The translations under genes and the position numbers were made by a program. Under the pieces are notes generated by a model. It did not search any database. It saw only the letters and a list, made by a program, of their open reading frames with translations, and had not been told where the DNA came from. Below are positions 34,964-43,601 of a stretch of 64,000 bases of DNA, in pieces. The stretch is from contig JAETOP010000006.1 of NCBI GenBank assembly GCA_021771675.1, positions 1 to 64,000 on the forward strand, read 5' to 3'. The stretch is from Oscillospiraceae bacterium (GTDB lineage: Bacteria > Bacillota_A > Clostridia > Oscillospirales > Oscillospiraceae). Numbering within the stretch: the stretch's first letter is position 1; the number at the start of each line of letters is the position of its first letter.

Positions 34964-36818
34964 TATATCTGTAAGCAATTTGACGAAATTTTTTGTGATT
35001 GGAGAGAACCTGCTGCAAGGGCTGACCTTTGAGGTGCAGGAGGGGGAGCGGGTCGCCATCCTGGGCCGGAACGGCTGCGGAAAGACCACCTTGTTCCGGA
35101 TTCTGACCAAGGAGCTGGACTTTGACGAGGGAGAGGTGTATGTCAATCCCAACAAGCGCTTGGGGCTGATCTCCCAGATTCCGGTCTTCCCGGAGGGCTA
35201 CACCGTGGAGGATGTGCTTCGCTCCGCCTATGCGGAACTGATGAAGGTTCAGAAGGAAATGATTTCTCTGGAGAAGCAGATGCTCTCCGGCGCTACGGCG
35301 GAGCAGCTGCGGCGCTATGACGCCCTGTCCAACCGGTTCCAGGCCGGGGGCGGCTATGAAATGGACGTGGAGGTGGACAAAATCTGCAACGGCCTGGGCA
35401 TCACCCAGGAACAGCGCATCCAGGAATTTGCCAGCCTTTCCGGCGGCGAGAAGACCAGGGTGAACCTGGCCCGTCTGCTGCTGGAAAAGACGGACATTCT
35501 GCTGCTGGACGAGCCCACCAACCATCTGGACCTGAATAGCGTGGAGTGGCTGGAGCAATATATCAACGGCTTTAAGGGCACCGTGCTGGCCATCTCCCAC
35601 GACCGCTACTTCATTGACCAGGTGGCCGATCGGGTCATCGAGATCACCGACGGCCATGCGGAGTTCTATTCCGGCAACTACTCCTTCTATATGGACGAAA
35701 AGCAGGCCCGGTTCGACCTGCAAATGAAGCAGTATGAGCAGGAGCAGGCCAAGCTGAAGCAGCTGGGCTTTACCATGGAGCGGATGAAGGGCTGGGGCAT
35801 CAACAACCGGGCGCTGTACCGCCGGGCCATGTCCATCCAGCACCGGATGGATCGCATCAAAAAAACCGAAAAGCCCAAGACGGAGCGGACCATGAAGGCC
35901 TCCTTCGGGGAAAAGGATTTCTCCGGAGATGTGGTGTTCAAGATGAAAGGAGTCTCCAAAGCCTTTGGGGACCGGACGCTGTTCTCCGACGTGAATCTGA
36001 ATGTGGAGGCAGGGGAGCGGATTGCCCTGCTGGGGGACAACGGCACCGGCAAGTCCACCTTTATCAAGTGCCTTTTGGGGGAGGAGGACTGCGCCGGAAA
36101 AATCCAGTTTGGCCCCACGGTGAAATGGGGATACTTACCCCAGATCATTCATTTCGACCACCCGGAGCGCAGCCTTTATGACACCATGCTCTATGAGAAG
36201 AACTGCACCCCCCAGACCGCCCGGGACCGGCTGGGCGCCTTCATGTTCCAGGGGGAGGATGTGTTCAAAACCGTGGCGAACCTCTCCGGCGGCGAGCAAT
36301 CCCGGCTGAGGCTGTGTATGCTGATGGATGAGAAAATCAATCTGCTGATTCTGGACGAGCCCACCAACCATCTGGACATTGCCTCCCGGGAATGGGTGGA
36401 GGCGGCCATCGAGGAATTCGAGGGCGTGCTGCTCTTCGTATCCCATGACCGGTACTTCATCGAAAAATTCGCGGAGCGGATTTGGCTGCTGGAGGACGGC
36501 GCCATTCGGGACTTCCGCTGCGGCTACCAGAAATACCGCTCCATTCTGGAGCATGAGCGGGCCGCCATGCCTGCCCCAAAGCAGCCGCCCAGGGAGAAAA
36601 AGGAAAGAATCAAGGGCGGAACCAAGGACGCCGAGAAGCTGGTTCGCCGCCTGGAGCGGGAGATCGAAAAGCAGGAGGCGGCAATTTCAGAGCTGGACGC
36701 CAAGGTTCAGGCTGCCGCTGCCGACTATCAGGAGCTGTCCCGATTGATGGAGGAAAAGGAACAGGCGGAGGCGGTGCTGATGGATTTGATGGAACAGTGG
36801 GAAGCGGCCCAGAGCTGA
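34956..36818 (+). CDS. ABC-F family ATPase (YdiF/Uup-like)
   Basis: Soluble protein with two ABC domains and no membrane part; ABC-F proteins act on the ribosome, as translation factors or antibiotic protectors. Walker A motifs GRNGCGKTT and GDNGTGKST; signatures LSGGEKTR and LSGGEQSR; Walker B LLLDEPTNHLDL and LILDEPTNHLDI. A linker of about 80 residues lies between the domains, and a Lys/Glu-rich C-terminal coiled coil ends the 620-residue protein, as in Uup/YdiF. No resistance phenotype can be deduced. Overlaps rnmV by 8 nt. Confidence 0.93.
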   Translation: MVDISVSNLTKFFVIGENLLQGLTFEVQEGERVAILGRNGCGKTTLFRILTKELDFDEGEVYVNPNKRLGLISQIPVFPEGYTVEDVLRSAYAELMKVQKEMISLEKQMLSGATAEQLRRYDALSNRFQAGGGYEMDVEVDKICNGLGITQEQRIQEFASLSGGEKTRVNLARLLLEKTDILLLDEPTNHLDLNSVEWLEQYINGFKGTVLAISHDRYFIDQVADRVIEITDGHAEFYSGNYSFYMDEKQARFDLQMKQYEQEQAKLKQLGFTMERMKGWGINNRALYRRAMSIQHRMDRIKKTEKPKTERTMKASFGEKDFSGDVVFKMKGVSKAFGDRTLFSDVNLNVEAGERIALLGDNGTGKSTFIKCLLGEEDCAGKIQFGPTVKWGYLPQIIHFDHPERSLYDTMLYEKNCTPQTARDRLGAFMFQGEDVFKTVANLSGGEQSRLRLCMLMDEKINLLILDEPTNHLDIASREWVEAAIEEFEGVLLFVSHDRYFIEKFAERIWLLEDGAIRDFRCGYQKYRSILEHERAAMPAPKQPPREKKERIKGGTKDAEKLVRRLEREIEKQEAAISELDAKVQAAAADYQELSRLMEEKEQAEAVLMDLMEQWEAAQS

Positions 36819-36848
36819 AACGCGGGAGAAATCCCGTGAGATCATAGG

Positions 36849-36877
36849 TTGACAGGTTTTCCAAACCGGCCTATAAT
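36849..36877 (+). promoter_or_regulatory. Promoter of the Mrp-type ATPase gene
   Basis: Perfect consensus TTGACA, 17-bp spacer, TATAAT. Confidence 0.92.
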
Positions 36878-36911
36878 AGGCTGGAAATAAAAATAAGGAG
36901 CGAATTTTGTA

Positions 36912-37736
36912 ATGAGTTCTTGCAATGGCAATTGTTCCAGCTGCGGTTCCGACTGCGCCGACCGCAAGGCTGAGAGCCTGCTGGCTTCCCTGAACCCCAA
37001 GTCCACCGTGAAAAAGGTAATTGCGGTGGTATCCGGCAAGGGCGGCGTGGGCAAGTCCACCGTTACCTCCATGCTGGCCGTGGCTATGGCCCGGGAGGGG
37101 AAGCGGGTGGGCATCCTGGACGCCGACATCACCGGCCCCTCCGTGCCCACCGCCTTTGGCGTAACGGAGTGCCAGGGGGCGGACACCGACGGGCTATACC
37201 CCGCCCTGACCCGCAGCGGCATTCAGGTCATGTCCATCAATCTGCTGCTGGATAATCCCGCTGACCCTGTGGTGTGGCGGGGCCCGGTGATCGCCGGAGC
37301 GGTGAAGCAGTTCTGGACCGACGTGATCTGGGAGGATGTGGACTATCTGTTCGTGGATATGCCTCCCGGAACCGGCGACGTGCCTCTGACCGTGTTCCAA
37401 AGCCTGCCGGTCAACGGCATCGTCATTGTCACCAGCCCTCAGGATTTGGTGTCCATGATTGTGAACAAGGCTGTGAAAATGGCGGACATGATGCACATTC
37501 CCGTTCTGGGCTTTGTGGAGAACTATTCCTACCTCCAGTGCCCGGACTGCGGCAAGAAAATCAATGTGTTTGGCAAGAGCCACCTGGATGCCATCGCCCA
37601 GGAGCACGGCCTGCCCATTCTGGCCCGGCTGCCCATCGACCCCGCTGTGGCCCAGGCCTATGACAACGGCCAGATGGAGATGGTGAACACCGACGCCCTG
37701 GCCGAGGCCATCCAGGCAGTCAAGGCTGCTGAGTAA
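36912..37736 (+). CDS. Mrp/NBP35-type iron-sulfur carrier ATPase
   Basis: P-loop ATPase of the MinD/Mrp family that carries Fe-S clusters. A Cys-rich N-terminus (CNGNCSSCGSDC, about 4-15) resembles NBP35-type cluster sites. Deviant Walker A GKGGVGKST lies about 43-51, with DMPPGTGD, and a C-terminal CPDCGKK pair (CxxC) bridges the dimer cluster. 274 residues. AAGGAG stands 10 nt before the ATG. Driven by a perfect consensus promoter and closed by a strong terminator, so a well-expressed single gene. Confidence 0.94.
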   Translation: MSSCNGNCSSCGSDCADRKAESLLASLNPKSTVKKVIAVVSGKGGVGKSTVTSMLAVAMAREGKRVGILDADITGPSVPTAFGVTECQGADTDGLYPALTRSGIQVMSINLLLDNPADPVVWRGPVIAGAVKQFWTDVIWEDVDYLFVDMPPGTGDVPLTVFQSLPVNGIVIVTSPQDLVSMIVNKAVKMADMMHIPVLGFVENYSYLQCPDCGKKINVFGKSHLDAIAQEHGLPILARLPIDPAVAQAYDNGQMEMVNTDALAEAIQAVKAAE

Positions 37737-37743
37737 CAATTCA

Positions 37744-37776
37744 CCGGGCCTCCCGTTTTTCGGGAGGCCCGGTTTG
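37744..37776. terminator. Bidirectional terminator
   Basis: CCGGGCCTCCCG (37744-37755) and CGGGAGGCCCGG (37761-37772) around TTTTT, between convergent genes. Confidence 0.9.
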
Positions 37777-37780
37777 TCGT

Positions 37781-38506
37781 TTACTTGCAGAAAATTTCGA
37801 TTGCCTCCTGGGCAAACTGGGCGGTTCCGGGCCCGCCTGCCTGGTCGATGTTTTCGGTCATGCTGTCACCGGCAATATACATCTGCCCCAGACCTTGGAG
37901 AATCTGTTTGGTGCAGGTGTAGTAGTGGTCGGTGATGAATGCTTGCAGCTTCGCCACAAGAGCCTGGGCTTCCTGGGAGGCGGGGGATGAGCGGCGGATA
38001 GCGCCAAGCTGGGCGAAAATATCCATTAGCTCGCCGCCGGTGGCTTGAAGCGCTGCATCGGTCTGCCCGGCGGTTTTCTGCTCGAACTGCTGCCAGGCCT
38101 CTGTTTTGCCCCATTTTGCCTTTGCCTCGGCGGTGTATTTGTCGATTTCGGCGGTATCAAAGGTGGAAAAATCCATGGGAATCACTCCTGTCGTCTGAAT
38201 TTTGCGGGCATGGGAAATCAGCTTTTCCAGATGCTTTTTCTGCAATTCCAGCAGGTGAATCTGCGCCTGCAGAGCTTCCATTGGGTCAAAGCCCGGGGTA
38301 TCCAGAATTTCCTTGATTTCCTTTAAGGGAAATTGGAGCTGACGGAACAGCAGAATGGTTTGCAGCCGCCGCAGGGCCGTATCGTCATACAGCCGGTAGC
38401 CTGCCTCCGTCACCCGGGTGGGCTTCAGCAGACCGATGGCATCGTAGTGGTGGAGTGTGCGCACACTCACACCGGTGAGCTGACTGACTTCTTTGACTGT
38501 TTTCAT
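37781..38506 (-). CDS. MerR family regulator with TipAS domain
   Basis: TipA-like transcription activator: an N-terminal MerR winged helix (YxxTG-type start, TGVSVRTLHHYDAIGLL), a dimerisation helix (about 75-110), and a C-terminal TipAS domain that in known members binds thiopeptides and other drugs. 241 residues. Its own promoter has the 19-bp spacer that MerR proteins remodel, so it is probably autoregulated. No transporter target is adjacent on the same strand. Confidence 0.92.
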   Translation of the reverse strand: MKTVKEVSQLTGVSVRTLHHYDAIGLLKPTRVTEAGYRLYDDTALRRLQTILLFRQLQFPLKEIKEILDTPGFDPMEALQAQIHLLELQKKHLEKLISHARKIQTTGVIPMDFSTFDTAEIDKYTAEAKAKWGKTEAWQQFEQKTAGQTDAALQATGGELMDIFAQLGAIRRSSPASQEAQALVAKLQAFITDHYYTCTKQILQGLGQMYIAGDSMTENIDQAGGPGTAQFAQEAIEIFCK

Positions 38507-38528
38507 TCATTTCCCTCCCGACGAGAGT

Positions 38529-38559
38529 ATTATAGACCATGACGTAAGGTGAGAGTCAA
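38529..38559 (-). promoter_or_regulatory. MerR-type promoter with 19-bp spacer
   Basis: Minus-strand TTGACT, 19-bp spacer, TATAAT. The spacer contains the imperfect dyad ACCTTACGTCATGGT, as expected for a MerR-family operator between -35 and -10. Confidence 0.85.
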
Positions 38560-38727
38560 GAGGTTTTGAAAAAAGATTTGAAGCCCCGCGGAAATATTTC
38601 ATAACAGCCGATATGCACATTATACAAAAAAACAGAACTGGAAAAGGGTCAGCGGAACAGGGATTCCGGGGGGCAAAACCGCAAATATCCGGTAAAATCG
38701 GCATTGTCAGCAATTGCGCATTTATAA

Positions 38728-38864
38728 TTTCAAATATTAAAATTATAAAATGAATAATAGATAAAAAGAGAGGCGCATTCTTGTAAATAATATATAAAAC
38801 GCCGGATTCTGTTAAAAATGATGTATCTATCTTTCAAATATTAAAATCATGTATTATAAAATGA
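38728..38864. repeat. Duplicated AT-rich operator-like box
   Basis: TTTCAAATATTAAAAT is repeated exactly at 38728-38743 and 38832-38847. Each copy is followed by TATAAAATGAA, directly in the first and after 7 extra nt in the second. The second copy abuts the -35 box. A similar box in the reverse sense, ATTTTAATATTCAA, occurs at 55532-55545. An operator for the IclR regulator encoded in the island is a reasonable guess. Confidence 0.55.
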
Positions 38865-38873
38865 AAAAAGTAA

Positions 38874-38902
38874 TTGACAGAGGAAAGCGGCGATGCTAGA
38901 AT
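38874..38902 (+). promoter_or_regulatory. Promoter of the sugar ABC operon
   Basis: TTGACA, 17-bp spacer, TAGAAT, about 75 nt before the start codon and just after the second AT-rich box. Confidence 0.88.
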
Positions 38903-38977
38903 GCAAGTAGCCCGGTCAGATGCAGGTGCTGTTGAAGAAGGGCCAATACACACAACGGAAAAGAAAGGAAGTTTGTA

Positions 38978-40345
38978 ATGAAGAAACTGCTGGCACTCTC
39001 CCTGGCTGCAATTATGGTTTTAGGCCTGTTTGCCGCCAACTTCGTCACCACCGCAAAGGCGGATGACTTCACCAAGATGGAGACCATCACCGTGTGGTCC
39101 GACAACGCACATGAAGCGGAAATCCGGAACAGACAGATCGCTGAGTTCAATGAAACTGTCGGTAAGGATTACGGCATTTACATTGACTACACTGTCATGG
39201 GCGACAAGTTCAAGGATACCGTCCAGATGGCTGTCCAGGCCGGCGAAGCTCCCGACCTGTTCCGTTCCGACTCCAAGGTCATTCTTGACTACATTGAGAA
39301 CGGCTTCCTGGTTCCCATCGAGGACCTGCCCGGCAGCGAGGCGCTGCTGGAGAAGTACGCTGACCTGGTTTCCAACCGTTCCCATGTGTTTGACGGCAAG
39401 ACCTACACCCTGCCTTACAACCTGACCACCTACGGCTTCATCATCAACAAGGACCTGTTTGCCGAGTGCGGCCTGACCGAAGCCGACTATCCCAAGACCT
39501 GGGACGATGTGGTGGAGGTTGGCAGAATTATCACCGAGAAAACCGAGGGCCGTGCCTATGGCCTGGGCCTGTCCAGCACCTCCTGGTGCATCTCCTCCTT
39601 CTACACCATGCCCAACGGCAAGAACGTGGGTCACTACGGCTACAACTACGAAACGAAGCAGTTCGAGTACTCCGCCTACAACCCCATGATCGAAGCTATT
39701 GACAAGATGGTTGCGGAAGGCACCGTATTCCCCGGTTTTGAGACCCTGGACGGCGACGGCGTCCGTGCTCAGTTCTCCGCCGGCCACATCGCCATGATCG
39801 GCGCCGCAAGCTTTGACTGCGCCGTTTACGTCAATCAGTTCCCCGCAACCTGCGACTGGGAAGTCATCAACATCCCCATGTTCAGCGAGGATTCGGTGCA
39901 GTACAAGTCCTTCGGCAACCCCACCAACCTGCTGAATGTCTCCACCACCGCTCTGAAGCATCCTGAGAAGGTCCGCATTGTTCTGGAGTTCTTCTATGAC
40001 GACAAGAACATCAGCGAAATGTACGAGGAAGGTCTGTATATCCCCGTCCGCAAGGAAGCTGTTGAGATGGCTACCAAAGAGCCCGATCTGAAGGGCTGGG
40101 CCTCCTTTGCCAACTTCGACGAAATTTTCACCATGCCTCCCGTGCCCGATACCCTGATCAGTGTGGAGGGCCTGACCTACCGTGAAGTGATCGCCAATAT
40201 CTGGGCAAATCATGACCTGGACGATGTGGCTGCGATTATGGCTGACTGTGATCAGAGATACAACGATGCTCTGGCAAAGGCAGACCCGGAGACCGTTGCA
40301 ATGTACGTCCTGCCTGAGGGCGTTACCCCGGTTGCCGGTGAGTAA
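38978..40345 (+). CDS. ABC sugar transporter substrate-binding protein
   Basis: Family 1 extracellular solute-binding protein for a carbohydrate, working with the two permeases downstream. A signal peptide (about 1-28) ends TTAKA-DD, a signal-peptidase I type site. Where Clostridia usually have a lipobox Cys this one reads GLFAAN, so it may not be lipid-anchored. The mature part starts with ITVWSDNAHEAEIRNRQIAEFNE and has the typical DLFRSDSKVI and aromatic-rich ligand regions. 455 residues. AAAGGAAG precedes the ATG. A stem-loop after the stop probably stabilises this first cistron. Confidence 0.92.
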   Translation: MKKLLALSLAAIMVLGLFAANFVTTAKADDFTKMETITVWSDNAHEAEIRNRQIAEFNETVGKDYGIYIDYTVMGDKFKDTVQMAVQAGEAPDLFRSDSKVILDYIENGFLVPIEDLPGSEALLEKYADLVSNRSHVFDGKTYTLPYNLTTYGFIINKDLFAECGLTEADYPKTWDDVVEVGRIITEKTEGRAYGLGLSSTSWCISSFYTMPNGKNVGHYGYNYETKQFEYSAYNPMIEAIDKMVAEGTVFPGFETLDGDGVRAQFSAGHIAMIGAASFDCAVYVNQFPATCDWEVINIPMFSEDSVQYKSFGNPTNLLNVSTTALKHPEKVRIVLEFFYDDKNISEMYEEGLYIPVRKEAVEMATKEPDLKGWASFANFDEIFTMPPVPDTLISVEGLTYREVIANIWANHDLDDVAAIMADCDQRYNDALAKADPETVAMYVLPEGVTPVAGE

Positions 40346-40360
40346 GAAATCATAATATCA

Positions 40361-40385
40361 TTGAGGCCGCCATTGGCGGCCTCAA
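40361..40385 (+). other. Intercistronic stem-loop after the binding-protein gene
   Basis: TTGAGGCCGCC and GGCGGCCTCAA with a 3-nt loop, no U-run. Such stems after binding-protein genes often protect the upstream mRNA or reduce downstream expression. Confidence 0.7.
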
Positions 40386-40408
40386 TCTCTAAAAGTGGAG
40401 TGGATACA

Positions 40409-41761
40409 ATGGCAAAAATTGTAATTCAACCGAAAACCGTTGAAATCTCTATGGTGACCCAGGTCTTGGTCGTTGGCGGCGGCCCGGCGGGCATTGGCGC
40501 AGCCGTCAGTGCAGCCAGAAACGGCAGCAAGGTCATTCTCCTGGAAAAGCGTGGCTTCCTTGGCGGCAATATCACGGCCTGCTTTGTGGAAAACTGCAAC
40601 TATTTTCTGAAGGGAACGCCGTTTCATTCAGAGGGCATCTATGCAGAGATCGAGGAAAAGGCCTATCAAAAATATGGCAACGATAATGTTCGTGAGCGAA
40701 ATAAAAATGCGTTCTCCAGCGAGTACCTGAAGGTATTTCTGGATGAGTTTGTGAAAGAGGCTGGCGTGGAGGTTCTGTTCCACAGCTTCGTCAATGATGT
40801 GGTGATGGACGGCGATCACATTGCGGCAGTCATCATCCAGACCAAGAAGGGCCCCGTGGTGGTGCAGGCAGATATGATCATTGATGCCTCCGGTGATGCC
40901 GACGTGTCCTTTGCAGCGGGCGTTCCCTTTGAACAGGGCCGGGAGAAAGACGGATTGTGCCAGCCCGGCACCGTTTCTCTGCGGTTGGCTGGCGCCGACA
41001 CCCAGGCGCTGCTGAAGAACGGCGACCGGCTCTCGGAGATCGGACGCATTTTCAAGGAGGATTACCGCGCCGGTAAAACCGGTCTGCCCTGCAAGCGGCA
41101 GGACCTTCCGTTCGGACGCCTGACGGCAGGCGGACAGATTTCCTATGTCAATTATCCCTGTGCCTACGGCCTGGACCCCACCGACATTCGGGATCTGTCC
41201 CGAGGGGAGATGGAATGCAGACAGTATGTCATGGACATCTATAAGTATTTGAAGAGCAATTTTGAAGAACTGAAAAACATCGAGATTGCCTCCATTGCTC
41301 CGGAGATCGGCTTCCGGGACAGCCGCCGTATTGAAGGGCTGTATCATCTGACCATCGACGACATGGAATCCCGGAAACATTTCGATGATGTGATTGCGGT
41401 GTTCCCCCGGTTCTATGATATGCTGTCTCCCGACGCCAACATGGATGGCGATGGCAAGGTGGAGGGTAAGGGCTATCTGGGCCACATTTATGAGCCTGTG
41501 GTGGATGAACGCACCTTTGAAATCCCCTACCGTGCCATGGTTCCCAAAACTGTGGACAATCTGCTGGCAGCAGGGCGCTGCATCAGTGCGGATCATGTGG
41601 CGGAAAGCGGAACCCGTGCCATTTCCCTGTGCATGATGACGGGCGAGGCAGCCGGCGCCGCAGCTGCACTGGCCGTCCGCAGCGGCGTGACTCCGGCCCA
41701 CATCGATGTTGCGCAATTGCAGCAGATTCTGACTGCGCAGAATATTCACCTTCCTCTGTAG
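40409..41761 (+). CDS. FAD-dependent oxidoreductase
   Basis: PF12831-type flavoprotein (FAD_oxidored). The dinucleotide site is VVGGGPAGIGAAVSAARNG (about 21-39), followed by EKRGFLGGN, a middle DASGDADV motif and a C-terminal NLLAAGRCISADHVAESGTR block. 450 residues, no signal peptide. It lies between the binding protein and the permeases, so its substrate probably derives from the imported compound; the reaction is unknown. The ATG follows GTGGAGTGG. A second flavin-binding family is possible but the fold is clear. Confidence 0.88.
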   Translation: MAKIVIQPKTVEISMVTQVLVVGGGPAGIGAAVSAARNGSKVILLEKRGFLGGNITACFVENCNYFLKGTPFHSEGIYAEIEEKAYQKYGNDNVRERNKNAFSSEYLKVFLDEFVKEAGVEVLFHSFVNDVVMDGDHIAAVIIQTKKGPVVVQADMIIDASGDADVSFAAGVPFEQGREKDGLCQPGTVSLRLAGADTQALLKNGDRLSEIGRIFKEDYRAGKTGLPCKRQDLPFGRLTAGGQISYVNYPCAYGLDPTDIRDLSRGEMECRQYVMDIYKYLKSNFEELKNIEIASIAPEIGFRDSRRIEGLYHLTIDDMESRKHFDDVIAVFPRFYDMLSPDANMDGDGKVEGKGYLGHIYEPVVDERTFEIPYRAMVPKTVDNLLAAGRCISADHVAESGTRAISLCMMTGEAAGAAAALAVRSGVTPAHIDVAQLQQILTAQNIHLPL

Positions 41762-41781
41762 GGAAGAAGGAGGCAATCTAC

Positions 41782-42699
41782 ATGAAAGACAAAAAATTCA
41801 GAGGTAAGCGGCTTCCGGCAGACTCCGTCCAGGCAATGGGGATGCTTGCTCCGATGATGCTTGGCTTCATTGTCTTTACTTACGTCCCCATTATCTACAT
41901 CCTGCGCTACTCCCTGTATGATTCCAACGGCTTTAAGGAGAGCTGGGTGGGCCTGGACAATTTTGTCCGGCTGTTCACCCGTGACTCCGCCTACTGGAAG
42001 TCCCTGGGCACTACCTTCATTCTTGCCTTTGGCAAGCTGGCGCTGGAAATTCCCCTGGCAATGCTTCTGGCGCTGTTCCTGAACAAGGGAATAAGGGGCA
42101 CGGGCTTTTTCCGGGTGGCCCTGTTCCTGCCCGCTATTATTTCCACGGCCATCTGCGGCCTGATTTTCTCGCTGATGTTTGCTTCCTACAACGGCATCAT
42201 CAACACCATGCTCCAGAACATTGGCTGGATACAAAAGCCCATCAGCTGGTTCAGCAACCGCTGGACGGCACTGCTGGTCCTGGGCCTGGCCTCCGTGTGG
42301 AACAACTTCGGCATCAACATGATCTTCTTCCTGATGGCGCTGCAAAGCGTCCCCAAGGAGCTGTATGAATCGGCGGAGATTGACGGCATCACCCCGGTGA
42401 AGAAATTTTTCAAGATCACGCTGCCCATGATCGGCCCCACCTTTACCTCCGTTCTGCTGATGGCAATTGTGGGCAGCCTGAAGATGGCAGACCTGATCTT
42501 GGCGTCCACCAATGGTCAGCCCGCCGGTGGCACGGAAGTGGTCATGACCTATGTATTCAAGTATTTCTTCGGCTACAGCGGCCGCAAGGTTGAGGTGGGT
42601 TACGCTTCTGCCATGGCAGTGGTCACCGGCGTGATTCTGGCAATTGTGTCCGTGATCTATATGCGCATGACGAAGAAGATTAGCAGCAGCGTGGAATAA
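41782..42699 (+). CDS. Sugar ABC transporter permease (UgpA/LacF type)
   Basis: First membrane subunit of the importer. Six helices and the EAA coupling loop ELYESAEIDGITPVKKFFKITLP (about 194-216). 305 residues. AAGGAGG stands 9 nt before the chosen ATG; the open frame upstream overlaps the oxidoreductase and lacks a site. Followed after 17 nt by the second permease. Confidence 0.94.
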   Translation: MKDKKFRGKRLPADSVQAMGMLAPMMLGFIVFTYVPIIYILRYSLYDSNGFKESWVGLDNFVRLFTRDSAYWKSLGTTFILAFGKLALEIPLAMLLALFLNKGIRGTGFFRVALFLPAIISTAICGLIFSLMFASYNGIINTMLQNIGWIQKPISWFSNRWTALLVLGLASVWNNFGINMIFFLMALQSVPKELYESAEIDGITPVKKFFKITLPMIGPTFTSVLLMAIVGSLKMADLILASTNGQPAGGTEVVMTYVFKYFFGYSGRKVEVGYASAMAVVTGVILAIVSVIYMRMTKKISSSVE

Positions 42700-42716
42700 G
42701 AAGGGAGAGGCGTAGC

Positions 42717-43568
42717 ATGAAAAGTATGAAAAAACAAAGGATACTCTCCAACTGCCTGGTGTTCGGCGTGCTGACAGTCATTTTTATTATTGCGATTTTC
42801 CCGGTTTTGTATACCATCTTGGGTTCCTTCAAGGGAAATATGGAGCTGTTGACCTCCAATTCGCTCTTCCCAAAGAAGTTTGTACTGGACAACTATGTTC
42901 AGGCGTGGAATATGGCAAACTTTGAAAAGTACACCCTGAACTCCATCTTTATGTCCGGCACCATTGTCCTTGGCTCCATTTTTACCACCACCATTGCCGG
43001 ATATGTTTTTGAGCGAGGCGTATTCCCCGGAAAAGAGCTGATGTTCGGTATGGTCGTTTCCTCCATGTTCGTTTCCCTGGGTTCCCTGACTCTGTACCCC
43101 ACCTATGTGATCGCAAAATTCCTCGGAATCAACAAATCCCTCTGGGGTGTGATCATCATACGGGTATTTGGCCTGAATGTGACCAACCTGTTCATCACCC
43201 GCTCCTACATCCGAACCCTCTCCAAGGAGATTGATGAGGCGGCCAAGGTGGACGGCTGTTCCTTCTTCGCCATTTTTGCCCGGGTGATTTTCCCACTGCT
43301 GAAGCCCCTGATCGCAACCATTGCCATTCTGGAGTTCCGGCACTCCTGGAATGATTACCTGATGCCCATGGTTTTTACCCTATCCAACAAGGACAGAATG
43401 CCCCTGATCGTCGGTGTTATGAACCTGAAGGGCTCCGGTGAGGCGGCCTCCTCCTGGAATCTGATGCTGGCCGGCTCGTCCATTGCCCTAGTACCTATGA
43501 TCATTGTATATCTGTTCTTTAACCGCTACTTTATCGAAGGCTTGACAGCCGGTGCGGTGAAGGGATAG
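42717..43568 (+). CDS. Sugar ABC transporter permease (UgpE/MalG type)
   Basis: Second membrane subunit, with the EAA loop EIDEAAKVDGCSFFAIFARVIFP (about 170-192). 283 residues, ending TAGAVKG, the usual MalG-type C-terminus. GGGAGAGG lies before the ATG. No ATPase gene lies in the operon or the window, so a shared MsmX/UgpC-type ATPase elsewhere is expected to power it. Confidence 0.94.
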   Translation: MKSMKKQRILSNCLVFGVLTVIFIIAIFPVLYTILGSFKGNMELLTSNSLFPKKFVLDNYVQAWNMANFEKYTLNSIFMSGTIVLGSIFTTTIAGYVFERGVFPGKELMFGMVVSSMFVSLGSLTLYPTYVIAKFLGINKSLWGVIIIRVFGLNVTNLFITRSYIRTLSKEIDEAAKVDGCSFFAIFARVIFPLLKPLIATIAILEFRHSWNDYLMPMVFTLSNKDRMPLIVGVMNLKGSGEAASSWNLMLAGSSIALVPMIIVYLFFNRYFIEGLTAGAVKG

Positions 43569-43601
43569 AGAAACGAATAACATTGAAAGGATGGAACTAC
43601 C

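Larger units (their letters stand above)
38560..38977. other. A+T-rich control region of the catabolic island
   Basis: No gene in this stretch. It holds two copies of an AT-rich box (38728-38754 and 38832-38864), then the promoter at 38874-38902 and the ribosome site of the binding-protein gene. The first about 150 nt show no recognisable signal. Confidence 0.6.

Noticed and set aside
36822..36835. Small CGGGA-GAAA-TCCCG hairpin after the ABC-F gene as a terminator
   Set aside because: Stem of five pairs and no U-run; too weak to claim.
38700..38870. Possible CRISPR or tandem repeat from the duplicated AT-rich box
   Set aside because: Only two copies with unequal internal spacing and no cas genes.
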